DNA of 63,132 bases, taken from IMG/VR virus record IMGVR_UViG_3300027759_000092, positions 1 to 63,132 of that record. One strand, written 5' to 3'. Numbering within the stretch: position 1 is the stretch's first letter; every line of letters starts with the position of its first letter. Under the pieces are notes generated by a model that worked only from the letters and a program-made list of their open reading frames with translations, did not search any database and was not told where the DNA came from. The DNA comes from a virus. Shown piece by piece: positions 47,979 to 57,872 of the stretch. The translations under genes and the position numbers were made by a program.

Positions 47979-50714
47979 TCAGATAAGTCCAAGATTCTTT
48001 AACAAAGCATTAACGGTGCTGGCTCCTTGAGAAGCCTTAAGCAACGCAGAAGGCTCAATACCCTGATAGCTTTGAGCCGCCAAAGGCAGGCCTTGCAATA
48101 ACGACTGTTGGTACTGAACCATCTTATAAGGGTTTGCCCTAGCTTCTTCAAACTGGGCTTTGTCTGCGGCAATACCTTCAGACTCAATGCCGCGTTGTTG
48201 AGCGCCAGCGCCAAGTTGTGCGTTGAGGGTATTGAGGCCTGCTTGGCTTTCTTGAGAACCAAGTGCACCTTGAGCTTGAGCGGCTTGTAGGCCTGTCTGT
48301 AGACCCTGCAAACCATAGCCTGCGCCGTACTGTTTAGATTGTTCTGTCGCTTGTTGAGCGGCTGAACCGTACTGAGCGCCCAATTGAGCCTCTTGAATCT
48401 TACGGGCTTGGTCAGCGTTAAACTGATTCATTGCATTGCCGTATGCAGTGTTATATCCCTGACCTGTAATTTCGGCCAAGTTAGTGCCAAGGTTACGCTG
48501 AGTCTCTGCATCAAGAATGGCCTGACGGCCACCACCAAAAGCGCCAGCTTGAGTCATCTTGGCGGCATTCTGGGTTTGAGTAATCTGAGACTGACGGCGA
48601 GCCTCATCCAACTGAGGCTGTAAAGAAGTCTGCAAGTACGGGTTCATGTAGGCCGTAGCTTGCGAGGCATCAAATGAAGAACCAACCGGAGAGGCATACT
48701 GATTGGTAAACGATGTGGGTGAGTAATTCAACCCTTGAGCCGCAGTGCCAATCTTGCCTGCCTCTGTAGCGGCAGTACCAATGCTAGACGGTGTTTGCAA
48801 ATTAGCGGCATTGTTAAATGCTGAAGTCTGCAATGGAGACTCACCCGCAGACAACTGACCCATGTAAGCCTGATAAGGCATGTTAGCCAAAGCTTGGCCT
48901 TGACCAAGCATGTTGGTTACATATGGGCCTGCCCAGTTAGACAGGTTAGATTCAACACCTGTTAAGCCTGCGGCGTAATTCTTTGCGGCTCCGCCCTCTT
49001 CAAAGTGTTGAATTGATCCACCTGAGGCGTAGGCTTGAGCCAAGCCACCGGGCATGAACTTATCAGGGTTGATTTTCTTGCCTTGTTTCTTGTTTCCAGT
49101 ACGTGCCATACGAATTTTGTCCATCATTTGGTAGAGTTTCTTAGCTCCGGCATCAGAGTTACCGTTGCCCATGTGGGAAACTACATCCGCAGGGATAACA
49201 AACTCTCCATGACTTAAAGCGGCAGGTTGGTCTTGCCCAATCCTAGCTGGAAGTTTGTCTGCCATGCCATCCGTTTCGCCTTGGAGGTAACGACCTTTAG
49301 CCATGCCGCCCTCAGCATATCCGGCAGGCAAGTAACCTTGACCACGTAGATAGTCCAGATCTTCAGCTTTAAGGTTAAAGTCTTTAGCCAACTGAGCAGT
49401 AGACAGTCCTGAACTAGCAACCATTCTGGCAATAGCGCCGGGATCGGTATCATTCTTTTCTGCGGCTGTAAAAGCTGTAGAAATGTCTTTTGTAGACGCT
49501 GGAGTTTGACCAGCGGCAATTGCGGCGGCTTTGTTCTGCAAAGGAATTGCTTCAGCTTCTTGCACATCTTGAGCAGTAATTCCATACTTATCCATAGCCG
49601 CCTGCTTTTCAGCTTGTGTTGCGGCAGGCTTACCTTCAGCCTGCCTTATGGCATCCAAGGCAAGGTAGTTATTAATACTGCTGTTTACAGCGGCAGTACC
49701 CTTGTTGTTCATGATGTTCCACTGATCCGCTTTGGATGACAGTTTAGGATTTGCGGCAAAAGCATCCTGAACATCAGCCATAGACATACCAACGCTCTTC
49801 ATAGCGTCTGAGATCTGTTGGGCTGTAGCGTTAGGGAACTTGGCAAGATAGTTGTTAATACTGTCGTTTACACCAGCAGAACCCATGCCGTGCGTCAAAG
49901 CGTATTTCTCTGCGGTTGAGAAACCACTTGCGCCCAGCGCAGTTTGAAGGTCAGCTTGAGAAATCCCCAATTGACTCATTTTTGCTTGAAGTTGAGCGTT
50001 GGTAACGTTAGGGTTTGCACTAAGCCAATCGTTGATGGTTTTTAAATACCCCTGCGGAGTACCGCCACCAGCAATAAACTTTTTGTAAGCATCCGAGCCG
50101 GGAGTAATGACATCGGCTTGTTTGTTTGTAACTGTACTTGAGCCGCTAACCAAGTTTGATATGCCGCCGGGAGTCTTTGTACCGCTTTGAACACTTGTCA
50201 GGTCAGCGCCAGCATTTGTACCTGAATCACCACTTAACTGCCACCAAGGATCTTTTCCGGGGGTGCGGGTATAAGTTACATCACCACCGTAGTCAATTCC
50301 ACCTGAGCCGGGACGGTATCCCTGCGCTCTTGTAGGAGGAGCGGCAATCATTTTGCGGGAAGCACTTAACTCAGGAATACCGCCTTGGTAACCTGTTTTT
50401 TTATCAGCGTTTGTACCGCCGCCAAAAGCACTGGTTAAAGCACCTGCGCCAGCAATCAAACTTTTGTTGTCAGAAATCCATTTAGAAATGCCAGATAGGT
50501 CTGTAGCAATAGGTGTCTGATTGACAAAAACATCACCCTTTTTAAACGGTGAGTTAGCGTCACCCAAAACATTTGGGTTCATGTTTGGATCTGTTGCCGG
50601 ATCAATATACGTACTAGTGTTGGAGTTAAGGTTGCCATAACCGCCGCCAGAAACATCTTCTACGTAGTCACCTTCTTCAAAATAACGAACAGGTTTGCTA
50701 GATTTTTTAAGCAT
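47979..50714 (-). CDS. Internal virion protein with PxxVSHMGNGNSDAG motif
   Basis: 911 residues. Contains GMADKLPARIGQDQPAALSH, then GEFVIPADVVSHMGNGNSDA, an extremely conserved segment of phage structural proteins. Residues about 230-410 carry three repeats of the kind INNYLAKFPNATAQQISDAM..GMSMADVQDA. The C-terminal half is Gln/Ala/Gly-rich and helical (GQGYNTAYGNAMNQFNADQA). It is an internal virion or ejection protein; the repeats may be packing helices. Confidence 0.7.
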   Translation of the reverse strand: MLKKSSKPVRYFEEGDYVEDVSGGGYGNLNSNTSTYIDPATDPNMNPNVLGDANSPFKKGDVFVNQTPIATDLSGISKWISDNKSLIAGAGALTSAFGGGTNADKKTGYQGGIPELSASRKMIAAPPTRAQGYRPGSGGIDYGGDVTYTRTPGKDPWWQLSGDSGTNAGADLTSVQSGTKTPGGISNLVSGSSTVTNKQADVITPGSDAYKKFIAGGGTPQGYLKTINDWLSANPNVTNAQLQAKMSQLGISQADLQTALGASGFSTAEKYALTHGMGSAGVNDSINNYLAKFPNATAQQISDAMKSVGMSMADVQDAFAANPKLSSKADQWNIMNNKGTAAVNSSINNYLALDAIRQAEGKPAATQAEKQAAMDKYGITAQDVQEAEAIPLQNKAAAIAAGQTPASTKDISTAFTAAEKNDTDPGAIARMVASSGLSTAQLAKDFNLKAEDLDYLRGQGYLPAGYAEGGMAKGRYLQGETDGMADKLPARIGQDQPAALSHGEFVIPADVVSHMGNGNSDAGAKKLYQMMDKIRMARTGNKKQGKKINPDKFMPGGLAQAYASGGSIQHFEEGGAAKNYAAGLTGVESNLSNWAGPYVTNMLGQGQALANMPYQAYMGQLSAGESPLQTSAFNNAANLQTPSSIGTAATEAGKIGTAAQGLNYSPTSFTNQYASPVGSSFDASQATAYMNPYLQTSLQPQLDEARRQSQITQTQNAAKMTQAGAFGGGRQAILDAETQRNLGTNLAEITGQGYNTAYGNAMNQFNADQARKIQEAQLGAQYGSAAQQATEQSKQYGAGYGLQGLQTGLQAAQAQGALGSQESQAGLNTLNAQLGAGAQQRGIESEGIAADKAQFEEARANPYKMVQYQQSLLQGLPLAAQSYQGIEPSALLKASQGASTVNALLKNLGLI

Positions 50715-52578
50715 TTTGATTCCTCAATAAACGAGCAAGAGCATCCATATCAGAGGATGCTAGGTTTTTAGGTGCTCCAAGCGCCCGTAATTTGTAATCG
50801 GTATCGCCACCAAACAACTCTTCCATCAATTTTATATTGGCATATGGATCTTGGCTAGGCATTGGAGCGTTTAAACCAAGATTAGCCATTAGCTCCTCAG
50901 TCGTTTTTTTCTTTGTATCCACTTTAGGAGGAACAACGGTTTTAGGGGGAACAGTTACTTTTGTGTCGTCCAACTTGACGCATTGATTTGTTGCCAAATC
51001 TAAGATGTAGCCTTTTGGGCATCCGTCTTCTTTTACATCATCATCGTCAGGAACGCAGAAACCTGTTCCGTCATCATGGAAACCGGGGCCGCATTTATTG
51101 TCATCATCGTCAACTACAACGTCATCTTTATCTGTTTTGCCAGTAACAAGCACCGTATCATCGCCAACATAGTTGTTGGTAGTGTCGCCAACTATGTCGT
51201 TTAAACTAATAAAGTCATTTAAAGATGTGCCGTTTTTGTTTCCGGTAATGACCAGTTCTTTTAAATCATCGGTGTAATTATTTGAAATGTTGCCAACAGG
51301 ATTGTTTAGGTTTAAGAAATCTTGTGAAGCATCATAATTGTTCTTGCCAGTTACCGTGACAGTGTCATCAGCACCAACGCCAATCATATTTAAAATATCT
51401 TGGTTGCTTAAACCACTGTCTTTAATGTCGTCAATGGTTTTAATGCCAATTGTTTCAAGGAAATCTGCGGTTTCTTTATCCAACCCTACAGAAGACAGGC
51501 TTTTAGTCCCAATATCCGCAGGGATACCCTCGTCTTGGTTGTCAAAAATATCTGTAAGGTTTTCTAGCTTGCCAAAGTAATCTTTAATTTGGTCTTTGCT
51601 GTAGCCAAGTCCTTTTAAACGAGTAATTTCCGTGTCGTCAAAGTTTCCAATAGTTGATTTATCAACGCCGCCAGATGTAGAGCCGCCATAAGTTTTGGCT
51701 AATCCAGTAACAGCATCAAATATTTTCTTCTCGTTGCCGCTACCTAAAGCTTGAGCAGTGCTTAAACCTTTAAGCAAATCGTTGGTTGTAAAACCTGTAT
51801 CGCCAAGATTAAAGTTAGTGTCCAAGTAAGGAGAGGCAATGTTAAGTGCACCGCTTAATGTGGGATCTTTAGCAAAGTTAATTGCCTTGTTAATATCGCC
51901 CAGTTTAAACCCTGTGTCGCCAATCTCCAGTGCGCCAGCACTACCTAATCCACCCTTTAATGCGCCTGTGAGGATGTTTTGGTCATTTACTGCGGCATTA
52001 AAACCACCAGCTAAAGCCCCGCCAGCACCAGCCGCCGCAGTGCCAGTCAAGCCAAACAAACTATTACCAAGCATTCCTGCGCCACCGCCCATGGTGAGAG
52101 CCGCCATAGCAATAGGGCCAAGGTCATTCCACATGGTTTTGAGGGCAGACTCATTCCATTTGCGACGGGCAATAGCATTGCCTTCTAAGTCGTAGTCGGT
52201 GATGTAATCACCTTCTTGCCTAGAAAAACCACCCAATGTTTTGGGAGCATCATCGTAGACTGGCGTGGCATCCATGCCTTGACCAATGTAATCAATGATT
52301 TTTCTATTATCTTTTTCCCCTGCCATCCAACCGCTACCATATTGGACGGGTATGTAATCTATGGTAGTGCCTTGCTCTGTTACGTTCTCTCGGGCTTGCG
52401 TAGCACCCATTTGGTTATACATGGCTTTAAGTTCAGCCAATGTAGGTGTGGCTGATAGCGGTGTAAATTGACGTGTTTCTGCCGCAGGAGCTTGCCTTTG
52501 TTCATCACGTAAAGCGGCGGCGGCTTCCCAACTACCAGTCAGTTGGTACAGTTCTTCATCGCTCATTGGTTCTGCCAT
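50707..52578 (-). CDS. Internal virion protein
   Basis: 623 residues from the ATG at 52578, sharing TAATG with the upstream stop. There is a Gly/Ala-rich hydrophobic stretch (LGNSLFGLTGTAAAGAGGAL), a Thr/Asp/Asn-rich repeat area with VTGKN/ITGNK units (about 390-480), a Cys-bearing patch CGPGFHDDGTGFCVPDDDD, and a C-terminal region with LRALGAPKNLASSDMDALAR. Probably a virion core or ejection protein. Confidence 0.65.
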   Translation of the reverse strand: MAEPMSDEELYQLTGSWEAAAALRDEQRQAPAAETRQFTPLSATPTLAELKAMYNQMGATQARENVTEQGTTIDYIPVQYGSGWMAGEKDNRKIIDYIGQGMDATPVYDDAPKTLGGFSRQEGDYITDYDLEGNAIARRKWNESALKTMWNDLGPIAMAALTMGGGAGMLGNSLFGLTGTAAAGAGGALAGGFNAAVNDQNILTGALKGGLGSAGALEIGDTGFKLGDINKAINFAKDPTLSGALNIASPYLDTNFNLGDTGFTTNDLLKGLSTAQALGSGNEKKIFDAVTGLAKTYGGSTSGGVDKSTIGNFDDTEITRLKGLGYSKDQIKDYFGKLENLTDIFDNQDEGIPADIGTKSLSSVGLDKETADFLETIGIKTIDDIKDSGLSNQDILNMIGVGADDTVTVTGKNNYDASQDFLNLNNPVGNISNNYTDDLKELVITGNKNGTSLNDFISLNDIVGDTTNNYVGDDTVLVTGKTDKDDVVVDDDDNKCGPGFHDDGTGFCVPDDDDVKEDGCPKGYILDLATNQCVKLDDTKVTVPPKTVVPPKVDTKKKTTEELMANLGLNAPMPSQDPYANIKLMEELFGGDTDYKLRALGAPKNLASSDMDALARLLRNQNA

Positions 52579-52925
52579 TATCCAACCTTCCAATTCGTTC
52601 CGTCAGAGTACACGGGCACAGCCACTGCACCGCCAGTCACAACTGTAGCTCCAAATGTTGGGCCTAAAGCATCTGTTACAAAAGCCCTTGCACCCTTGCC
52701 TGACGTAACTGCACTAGGTAGCGTAGCTACAGTGTAGTTAGTCAAAGGAGGCACTACGCCAGAAGCCATTAACTGAGTAGTTAACGCATCAAGCCTATTA
52801 AAGTACAGACGCAGAATGTTTAGCATCTGGTCAAAATACTGGCGGTTGTACTCTTCCGGAGGAAGCGGCATATTGGGTGCGGCTACCTTGTTTAAATCAA
52901 AATCAGTGGTGACAATAAAGCTCAT
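52578..52925 (-). CDS. Small tail/fibre-associated protein
   Basis: 115 residues. PLPPEEYNRQYFDQMLNILR then a helix LYFNRLDALTTQLM and a C-terminal beta segment ending YSDGTNWKVG, a typical ending of fibre-linked domains. This combination is common just downstream of podophage tail proteins; it is likely a small tail component. Confidence 0.65.
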   Translation of the reverse strand: MSFIVTTDFDLNKVAAPNMPLPPEEYNRQYFDQMLNILRLYFNRLDALTTQLMASGVVPPLTNYTVATLPSAVTSGKGARAFVTDALGPTFGATVVTGGAVAVPVYSDGTNWKVG

Positions 52926-55006
52926 CGTCTGCCGTCCGGTCTAATGTCAATACGGGTAGAACCCAACTGCCATGTTGTTCCAAGGTTAGAGGAACCAACC
53001 TTTAAGATAAGTTGACGACCCCGAACCCGTGTATTAATCTGACCTGTAAAGCCTTCAGTCACTGTGTATTGAGCGCCCGTCAGCTTGTCTACATCACCCG
53101 TTGCAGGCGTACCTGTACCAGAACCTGAGTTCTTCATTGGGTATAAGGTGTAAGTTACTTCAGGCGTAGGAGATGCGTCAGAGCCTGAGAACGTCAGATC
53201 AGGCAACATTCTCCAGACAAAGCCAAAGTGTTCTCCGTCTTCAATGTCAAACTCAGAAGAAGAGATGTAAGAAGTAATGCCTGCGGGTGTACCTGTTTCG
53301 TTGTTGTCTAAGCCATATTCTTGATTAACCAAGTTATAGCTGTATGTAGCGGCTACAGGGTAGTCTCTTAGACCAGAGTCCAGCCATGCTGTTCGTGCCA
53401 TCGTGCCGTAGTACCAGACCTTTTCAAGGTAGTTGTACACCACATAACGATCCACAGTTAAGCTACCCGTTGAGCAGTAGAACCACCAGATTTCGTTAAA
53501 ACCCTCGTTGGTACTAGCAAAGACCTGTTGGTTCTGGTCAAGGTTAATGTCTTGATAAATGTACCTACGCAGGTCGCAACTTAATGTTTGTAAGCGTCCA
53601 TCGTACATATAGAACTTATCTACGCCCATCCAGTACACCACGCCTGAAGCTTGGGCGGCGGCGTTTTGACCCAGAATAGAAATGTTGTCACCCATCAACT
53701 GGCTAGACCAGACCACAGGTGGGCCAATGTACTGCATAGAATAAATAGCAGAATCAGTCCACACCAAAATCTCTTGACGAGTCTGGATGGCGGTCACAAT
53801 GCTGGAGCCGTGGGACAAGGTAACGCTACCAGCTTGATTGGTTGCAGAGGGTGTCCAGTCAACCAAAGACTCCTGATCCGACCAGCGAACCAACATAGGA
53901 CTCTGCACTGTAGAACTATAGTCATTACAGCCAAATGCAAACACAAACCGACTTACATCAGATACGTAGATGAAGTTCTGGATAATCGGAGCATCCGAAG
54001 ACCCGGCCAGACTTGTGATGTTTACACCATTAGGCATGATGTAGTGAATACCAGACTGCGATCCAGAGGTGGTAATAGCCGCACCGCCGGGTGTTAGAGA
54101 CAAGTTAAATGTCGTACCAGTGGTGTTTTTAACATAGTAGACAGTGCCGACCGACAATCCTGTAGGCAAAGCAGACGGATAACCTGAGTTTGTCAAAACA
54201 ACTGGAGTGTTGTTTACCAGTGAAATAGACGTAGTTACTACGGCAGAAGCACCAATCGTGACCGTAAAGGACGCTGGTGATAAACCAAACGAAGCATCCC
54301 AATAGTAAATTGGGCCACCACGGTAGCCATAAATTAAATCTTCGCCAAAGTTATTCTGGCTCCATAGACGCAGAGCGGCGTTACTTGTACCACTAAAGCC
54401 CCAAGTGCCAGAACCCCAAGCGCCTGCGCCCCAGCCTGTTTGTGGTGTTTCGTAAGCTACGCCAGTATTAATCTGGTAGACAGCAGACACTGTAGTGCCG
54501 CCGCCGGTTGCAGTAGATGAAGCCGCAGAAGCCGCTGTGATGTTGTATGTATCTGCATCAATCAGAGTAATCTGATATTCATTGTTTAGGTTTAAACCAC
54601 CCACAGTAGCTACATTGCTGAAGCTCACAAAGTCTCCGTTAGCCGCGCCATGCGCTGAGTCAGTGACTAGAACTGTGGTACTTGTATTGGTGGTAGTAAA
54701 AGGGTTGCTTAATACAGCCGCCGCACGGATAGGCGTGATGTCGTAATACTGACCGCCATTCTCAAGGTAAAACTTTAAGTTAGTACCCACTCCGATTAGG
54801 TTCAAATTCTCAAGCGTGATCCAGTTCCACAAAGAACGGCATACACCTTGGAAATAAGAAACAGAGATACGTGCCCAGCCACCAATCTTTTCAGGCGTAC
54901 CTTGGCGAAACCGCACTTTGTCGGACTCATACCAACCATTCTCGTTGGTATAACGGGTGTTCTCCCGGTTTACTCCCGGCTTCATTGCAAGTTTTTTAAG
55001 TGCCAT
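52922..55006 (-). CDS. Tail nozzle / DNA-stabilisation-like protein
   Basis: 694 residues. The N-terminal GVNRENTRYTNENGWYESDK, VRFRQGTPEKIGGWARI is the pattern of P22 gp10-like and podophage tubular-tail proteins. The body is beta-propeller-like with repeated WYSDSAIYSMQYIGP- or VVYNYLEKVWYYGTMAR-type blades, the C-terminus carries TYTLYPMKNSGSGT and RVRGRQLILKVGS. It closes the portal channel below the adaptor. Confidence 0.75.
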   Translation of the reverse strand: MALKKLAMKPGVNRENTRYTNENGWYESDKVRFRQGTPEKIGGWARISVSYFQGVCRSLWNWITLENLNLIGVGTNLKFYLENGGQYYDITPIRAAAVLSNPFTTTNTSTTVLVTDSAHGAANGDFVSFSNVATVGGLNLNNEYQITLIDADTYNITAASAASSTATGGGTTVSAVYQINTGVAYETPQTGWGAGAWGSGTWGFSGTSNAALRLWSQNNFGEDLIYGYRGGPIYYWDASFGLSPASFTVTIGASAVVTTSISLVNNTPVVLTNSGYPSALPTGLSVGTVYYVKNTTGTTFNLSLTPGGAAITTSGSQSGIHYIMPNGVNITSLAGSSDAPIIQNFIYVSDVSRFVFAFGCNDYSSTVQSPMLVRWSDQESLVDWTPSATNQAGSVTLSHGSSIVTAIQTRQEILVWTDSAIYSMQYIGPPVVWSSQLMGDNISILGQNAAAQASGVVYWMGVDKFYMYDGRLQTLSCDLRRYIYQDINLDQNQQVFASTNEGFNEIWWFYCSTGSLTVDRYVVYNYLEKVWYYGTMARTAWLDSGLRDYPVAATYSYNLVNQEYGLDNNETGTPAGITSYISSSEFDIEDGEHFGFVWRMLPDLTFSGSDASPTPEVTYTLYPMKNSGSGTGTPATGDVDKLTGAQYTVTEGFTGQINTRVRGRQLILKVGSSNLGTTWQLGSTRIDIRPDGRR

Positions 55007-55009
55007 CGC

Positions 55010-55453
55010 TTAATCCAACAAAGCGCACTCAGCCGTGCGGCGTTTAAACAGTCCCGGCAGTACCTTACCGCCACCTTTAGTCCAGAGCATCAGTTGTTCT
55101 TTTGCCCCTTCCCAATCATTGGCATTGATTTTCCTCTTTAACGTGCTTGTTTGCAAGCGTCCAGTGCCTAAGTTATAGCAGAAATCTACGATGGCATTGC
55201 ACTTACGAACGTCTGTAATCAGACCGGGACAGTTACGCAGAACACCGGGCAGGTACGTATGCTCAAGCTCAATCATCAAAAGCGCCCGTGCCGTAGGTTC
55301 ATCCATCGGCGCATCTTCCAAAGTGACCTTGCGTTTATCTGCATAGTAAGTAGAACCATAGCCAATCGTGGCTACGCCTGCCGGACATAAATACGGCTTA
55401 GCGCGGTAGCCCTCAAACTGACGGCACAGACTGGCGGCTAACTCTAGGTTCAT
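55010..55453 (-). CDS. Endolysin, GH24 lysozyme
   Basis: 147 residues. The catalytic triad E-8aa-C-5aa-T is visible as E14 (FEG), C23, T29 (ATIGYG), like P22-type lysozymes. NAIVDFCYNLGTG and LFKRRTAECAL are GH24 landmarks. It cuts peptidoglycan glycan strands. No signal peptide or signal-anchor segment is visible, so release probably depends on a holin upstream. Confidence 0.9.
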   Translation of the reverse strand: MNLELAASLCRQFEGYRAKPYLCPAGVATIGYGSTYYADKRKVTLEDAPMDEPTARALLMIELEHTYLPGVLRNCPGLITDVRKCNAIVDFCYNLGTGRLQTSTLKRKINANDWEGAKEQLMLWTKGGGKVLPGLFKRRTAECALLD

Positions 55454-55635
55454 TGTGTTTCTTCAAAACTGTCAATACAAGTACATCCTCGCTCCATACA
55501 GGCGGGGTCAAGGTCAGGTATGTGCTTGTCGATTGCGTCATATATCTTAGTACGCAACATGGTTGGGCTTCCATGAAACAGTATTGCAATGTTCATTAGC
55601 TCTGTAATAAGCTCTTTAGACTGTAAATATTTCAT
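55450..55635 (-). CDS. Small hypothetical protein of the lysis cassette
   Basis: 61 residues (MKYLQSKELITELMNIAILF start), helical with four Cys-rich C-terminal residues (CMERGCTCID). It is coupled to both the holin-like gene and the endolysin by 4-base overlaps. It could be an antiholin or regulatory peptide; no evidence beyond position. Confidence 0.55.
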   Translation of the reverse strand: MKYLQSKELITELMNIAILFHGSPTMLRTKIYDAIDKHIPDLDPACMERGCTCIDSFEETQ

Positions 55636-56126
55636 ATGCCGCGTTGCTTCAAAGTACGGTCAAGGAACCAATAGTTAATTGTCCCAGACAGTAGGGCAGA
55701 GAAGTCGGGTGTCATCATGGTCTTAAACACTTCTACGGCTGGCGCACCGGCAAGCCATGCGTTCCATGCAAACCATACATGGATGAATGACCAAACAAAC
55801 AAGACCCAGTAAGTCACAACCGGGCGTACAGAAGCTGACAGACTAGCTACCCAACCGCCTGCGGCTTTGACCATCTCGGCCTGCTGAGTGATGGCGTTGT
55901 TAAACGCATCCATTACACCTACGTCCATAGCGGCTTCGCGTTGAGCGCCTATCTCAGCCAACTTCTGCTGACCGCGCTGGGCTTCCAAGTCACACTGATG
56001 TTTAAACATAGCCAGTTCATGCAGGCGCTCATTCTTCTTGTCAAAGAACTTCAGCACTTCGGGGGCCATTCGGAACAGCCCACCAAACACAGAACCCAGA
56101 ATACCGCCACTTAATATGTCTAACAT
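55632..56126 (-). CDS. Holin, 3-TM family
   Basis: 164 residues. A Gly-rich N-terminal segment (LSGGILGSVFGGLFRM), a charged helix region, then LSASVRPVVTYWVLFVWSFI and WFAWNAWLAGAP with a last hydrophobic stretch (SALLSGTINYWFLDRTLKQ). The SASVRPVVTYW motif is typical of the GTA/phage 3TM holin family. It would permeabilise the inner membrane for lysozyme release. Confidence 0.78.
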   Translation of the reverse strand: MLDILSGGILGSVFGGLFRMAPEVLKFFDKKNERLHELAMFKHQCDLEAQRGQQKLAEIGAQREAAMDVGVMDAFNNAITQQAEMVKAAGGWVASLSASVRPVVTYWVLFVWSFIHVWFAWNAWLAGAPAVEVFKTMMTPDFSALLSGTINYWFLDRTLKQRGI

Positions 56127-56401
56127 TTTTTGTCCTTTGTTTCTTCATTTTGCATGAGTTTGATACCAGACAGGAACCCAATCATGCCGCCGATAAGTGT
56201 AGAAAAAGCGGGTGAAATCATCTTGAATATCTCTGCGTTGTCCACCTCTTTGGCCCAAAGGCCAAGCATAAAGCTGAAGACCATAGCCAAAACAGAGATG
56301 CACAGGGTGAAGCTGACCATCAGCGTGACCCACAAGGTCAACTTGTCCTTGGTGTCCATTGACACTTTCTTCACTGGTCTGGGTATCGGCTTTCTGGTCA
56401 T
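56120..56401 (-). CDS. Small two-TM membrane protein (possible holin or antiholin)
   Basis: 93 residues with two membrane spans (TLWVTLMVSFTLCISVLAMV and FSTLIGGMIGFLSGIKL), a basic N-terminus and a polar C-terminus. It overlaps the holin gene by 7 bases. A second membrane lysis protein is plausible. Confidence 0.65.
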   Translation of the reverse strand: MTRKPIPRPVKKVSMDTKDKLTLWVTLMVSFTLCISVLAMVFSFMLGLWAKEVDNAEIFKMISPAFSTLIGGMIGFLSGIKLMQNEETKDKKC

Positions 56402-56637
56402 ACATAAATATCCAGCTTACGGTTGGTAAAAATCTCAAGACTAAGTTGGTTGCGTTCTGCCTTCTTTACATACAACTCAAACTCAAGATCATCAATTTTG
56501 TCTTTCACCTTCTTCATCTTTAAAGCCTGCGCGTATTCTTCTTGCATACGTTCCGCTCTGCGTTCTAGCGCATCTGTTTTAGTTGGTTCGCCTCCCGGCT
56601 GAACCATTGGATACCACTTGTGTATGGGCGGGATCAT
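56398..56637 (-). CDS. Small coiled-coil protein of lysis cassette
   Basis: 79 residues (MIPPIHKWYPMVQPGGEPTK start), then a charged helical coil (LERRAERMQEEYAQALKMKK...). No membrane span. It overlaps the next gene start by 4 bases. Function unknown. Confidence 0.6.
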   Translation of the reverse strand: MIPPIHKWYPMVQPGGEPTKTDALERRAERMQEEYAQALKMKKVKDKIDDLEFELYVKKAERNQLSLEIFTNRKLDIYV

Positions 56638-56921
56638 TTCTTTTCACGCTCAAGTGCATCTTTGTATCCATGTACAACTTTGTTACGTAGCCATGTGGAA
56701 TCTGCCGTGCCCGCCCACTCTGCTAGGTTGTTCCAGATCACCATGTATTCTGTTGACTTGCAGTAGGGCGCATTCTTGTCGAGCCACGCCATCATTTCTT
56801 TGTGCCGCTGTGTTGGGTCGTGTACTGTGTAGGCAATCCCGTAGAACTCGCGCACATGACAGCCACTCTTGGCTACGGCTCCAACTAGCCCCAACAGCAG
56901 TAACAGAATGAGCCAGCGCAT
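56634..56921 (-). CDS. Membrane-anchored protein, spanin candidate
   Basis: 95 residues with an N-terminal hydrophobic helix (MRWLILLLLLGLVGAVAKSG) followed by a soluble part containing two Cys (GCHVREF and PYCKSTEYM). An N-terminal signal anchor plus a helical periplasmic domain fits an Rz-like spanin component, but no overlapping Rz1 gene is evident, so this is tentative. Confidence 0.55.
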   Translation of the reverse strand: MRWLILLLLLGLVGAVAKSGCHVREFYGIAYTVHDPTQRHKEMMAWLDKNAPYCKSTEYMVIWNNLAEWAGTADSTWLRNKVVHGYKDALEREKK

Positions 56922-56926
56922 TCATC

Positions 56927-57871
56927 TTAGAACGTAATAGAACCAGAGGCTGTGAATTTATAAATCCTAAATCCACCTGACGTTGAAATTGTTGGTGAAC
57001 CTGTTGTGCTTGTTGCGGCTATGAATGTGTCTGGATAACGAAGGATGACGATACCTGAACCGCCATTGCCGCCAGTACCACCGCCCGGCCCTGCACTAGC
57101 GCCTCCGCCTCCTCCGCCTGTATTTGCCGTGCCAGATACACCAGAGTTTGACCCCGAAAAACCACTATTACCACCACCTCCTACGCCACCAGCACCAGTC
57201 ACACTAGGTATATATCCACCACCTCCACCGCCACCAGCGTAAGTTACAACAGAGCCTGAAATAGAAGATGCAATGCCAGCGCCGCCTATAGTGCCAGAAG
57301 CATTCCCCCCTGCGCCAAGTATTCCAGCAGTACCCGCTCCCCCACCACTTCCGCAAACATAACCACTACCACCCACATTATTGTTACCGATACTTCCTGC
57401 GTTTCCTTGCCCAGATATACCTGTTGCTGGAATTAAACCACCATAACCAACACCCCCTCCAGAAGCACCAAATTGCCCTGTCAAAGGTGATCCGCCGGGT
57501 GTGTTATACGCTCCAAAACCACCACCAGAAGCCACAATATTTCCTGTGGTAGCACCTGATGAAGAAGCAAGCAATACAGAATTAGCTCCAGCAGACCCGT
57601 TATTGGCCCCCGATGCGCCACCACTTCCGCCAGCCCCGACAGTAATCCAGAGTTGGGTATTAGCAGTTACACCAGAAAAACCCGCAAGTAAGCCCCCTGC
57701 TCCACCACCGCCGCCACCATTTGTAACAGACCCACCATCACCACCTGCGGCTCCGCCACCGCCAGCAACAATTAAATACTCCACATTCTGCGGAGGCAGT
57801 CCTGTCCAGTTGTTGTCCTTAATGGCTTGGCTTGCCTGAGACAGTGTGAAGATGCCGCTATATTGGGCCAC
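56927..57871 (-). CDS. Glycine-rich adhesin-like tail protein (GTG start)
   Basis: 314 residues, start GTG at 57871 with AAGGAG 8 bases before it. After a short head (YSGIFTLSQASQAIKDNNWT), poly-Gly/Ala/Asn repeats fill the body, ending GGSGIVILRYP and a 25-residue beta C-terminus (GGFRIYKFTASGSITF). One of four paralogues in tandem. Glycine-rich proteins of this kind resemble the poly-Gly sandwich of gp38-type adhesins (Salmonella phage S16). Confidence 0.7.
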   Translation of the reverse strand: MAQYSGIFTLSQASQAIKDNNWTGLPPQNVEYLIVAGGGGAAGGDGGSVTNGGGGGGAGGLLAGFSGVTANTQLWITVGAGGSGGASGANNGSAGANSVLLASSSGATTGNIVASGGGFGAYNTPGGSPLTGQFGASGGGVGYGGLIPATGISGQGNAGSIGNNNVGGSGYVCGSGGGAGTAGILGAGGNASGTIGGAGIASSISGSVVTYAGGGGGGGYIPSVTGAGGVGGGGNSGFSGSNSGVSGTANTGGGGGGASAGPGGGTGGNGGSGIVILRYPDTFIAATSTTGSPTISTSGGFRIYKFTASGSITF

Positions 57872-57872
57872 G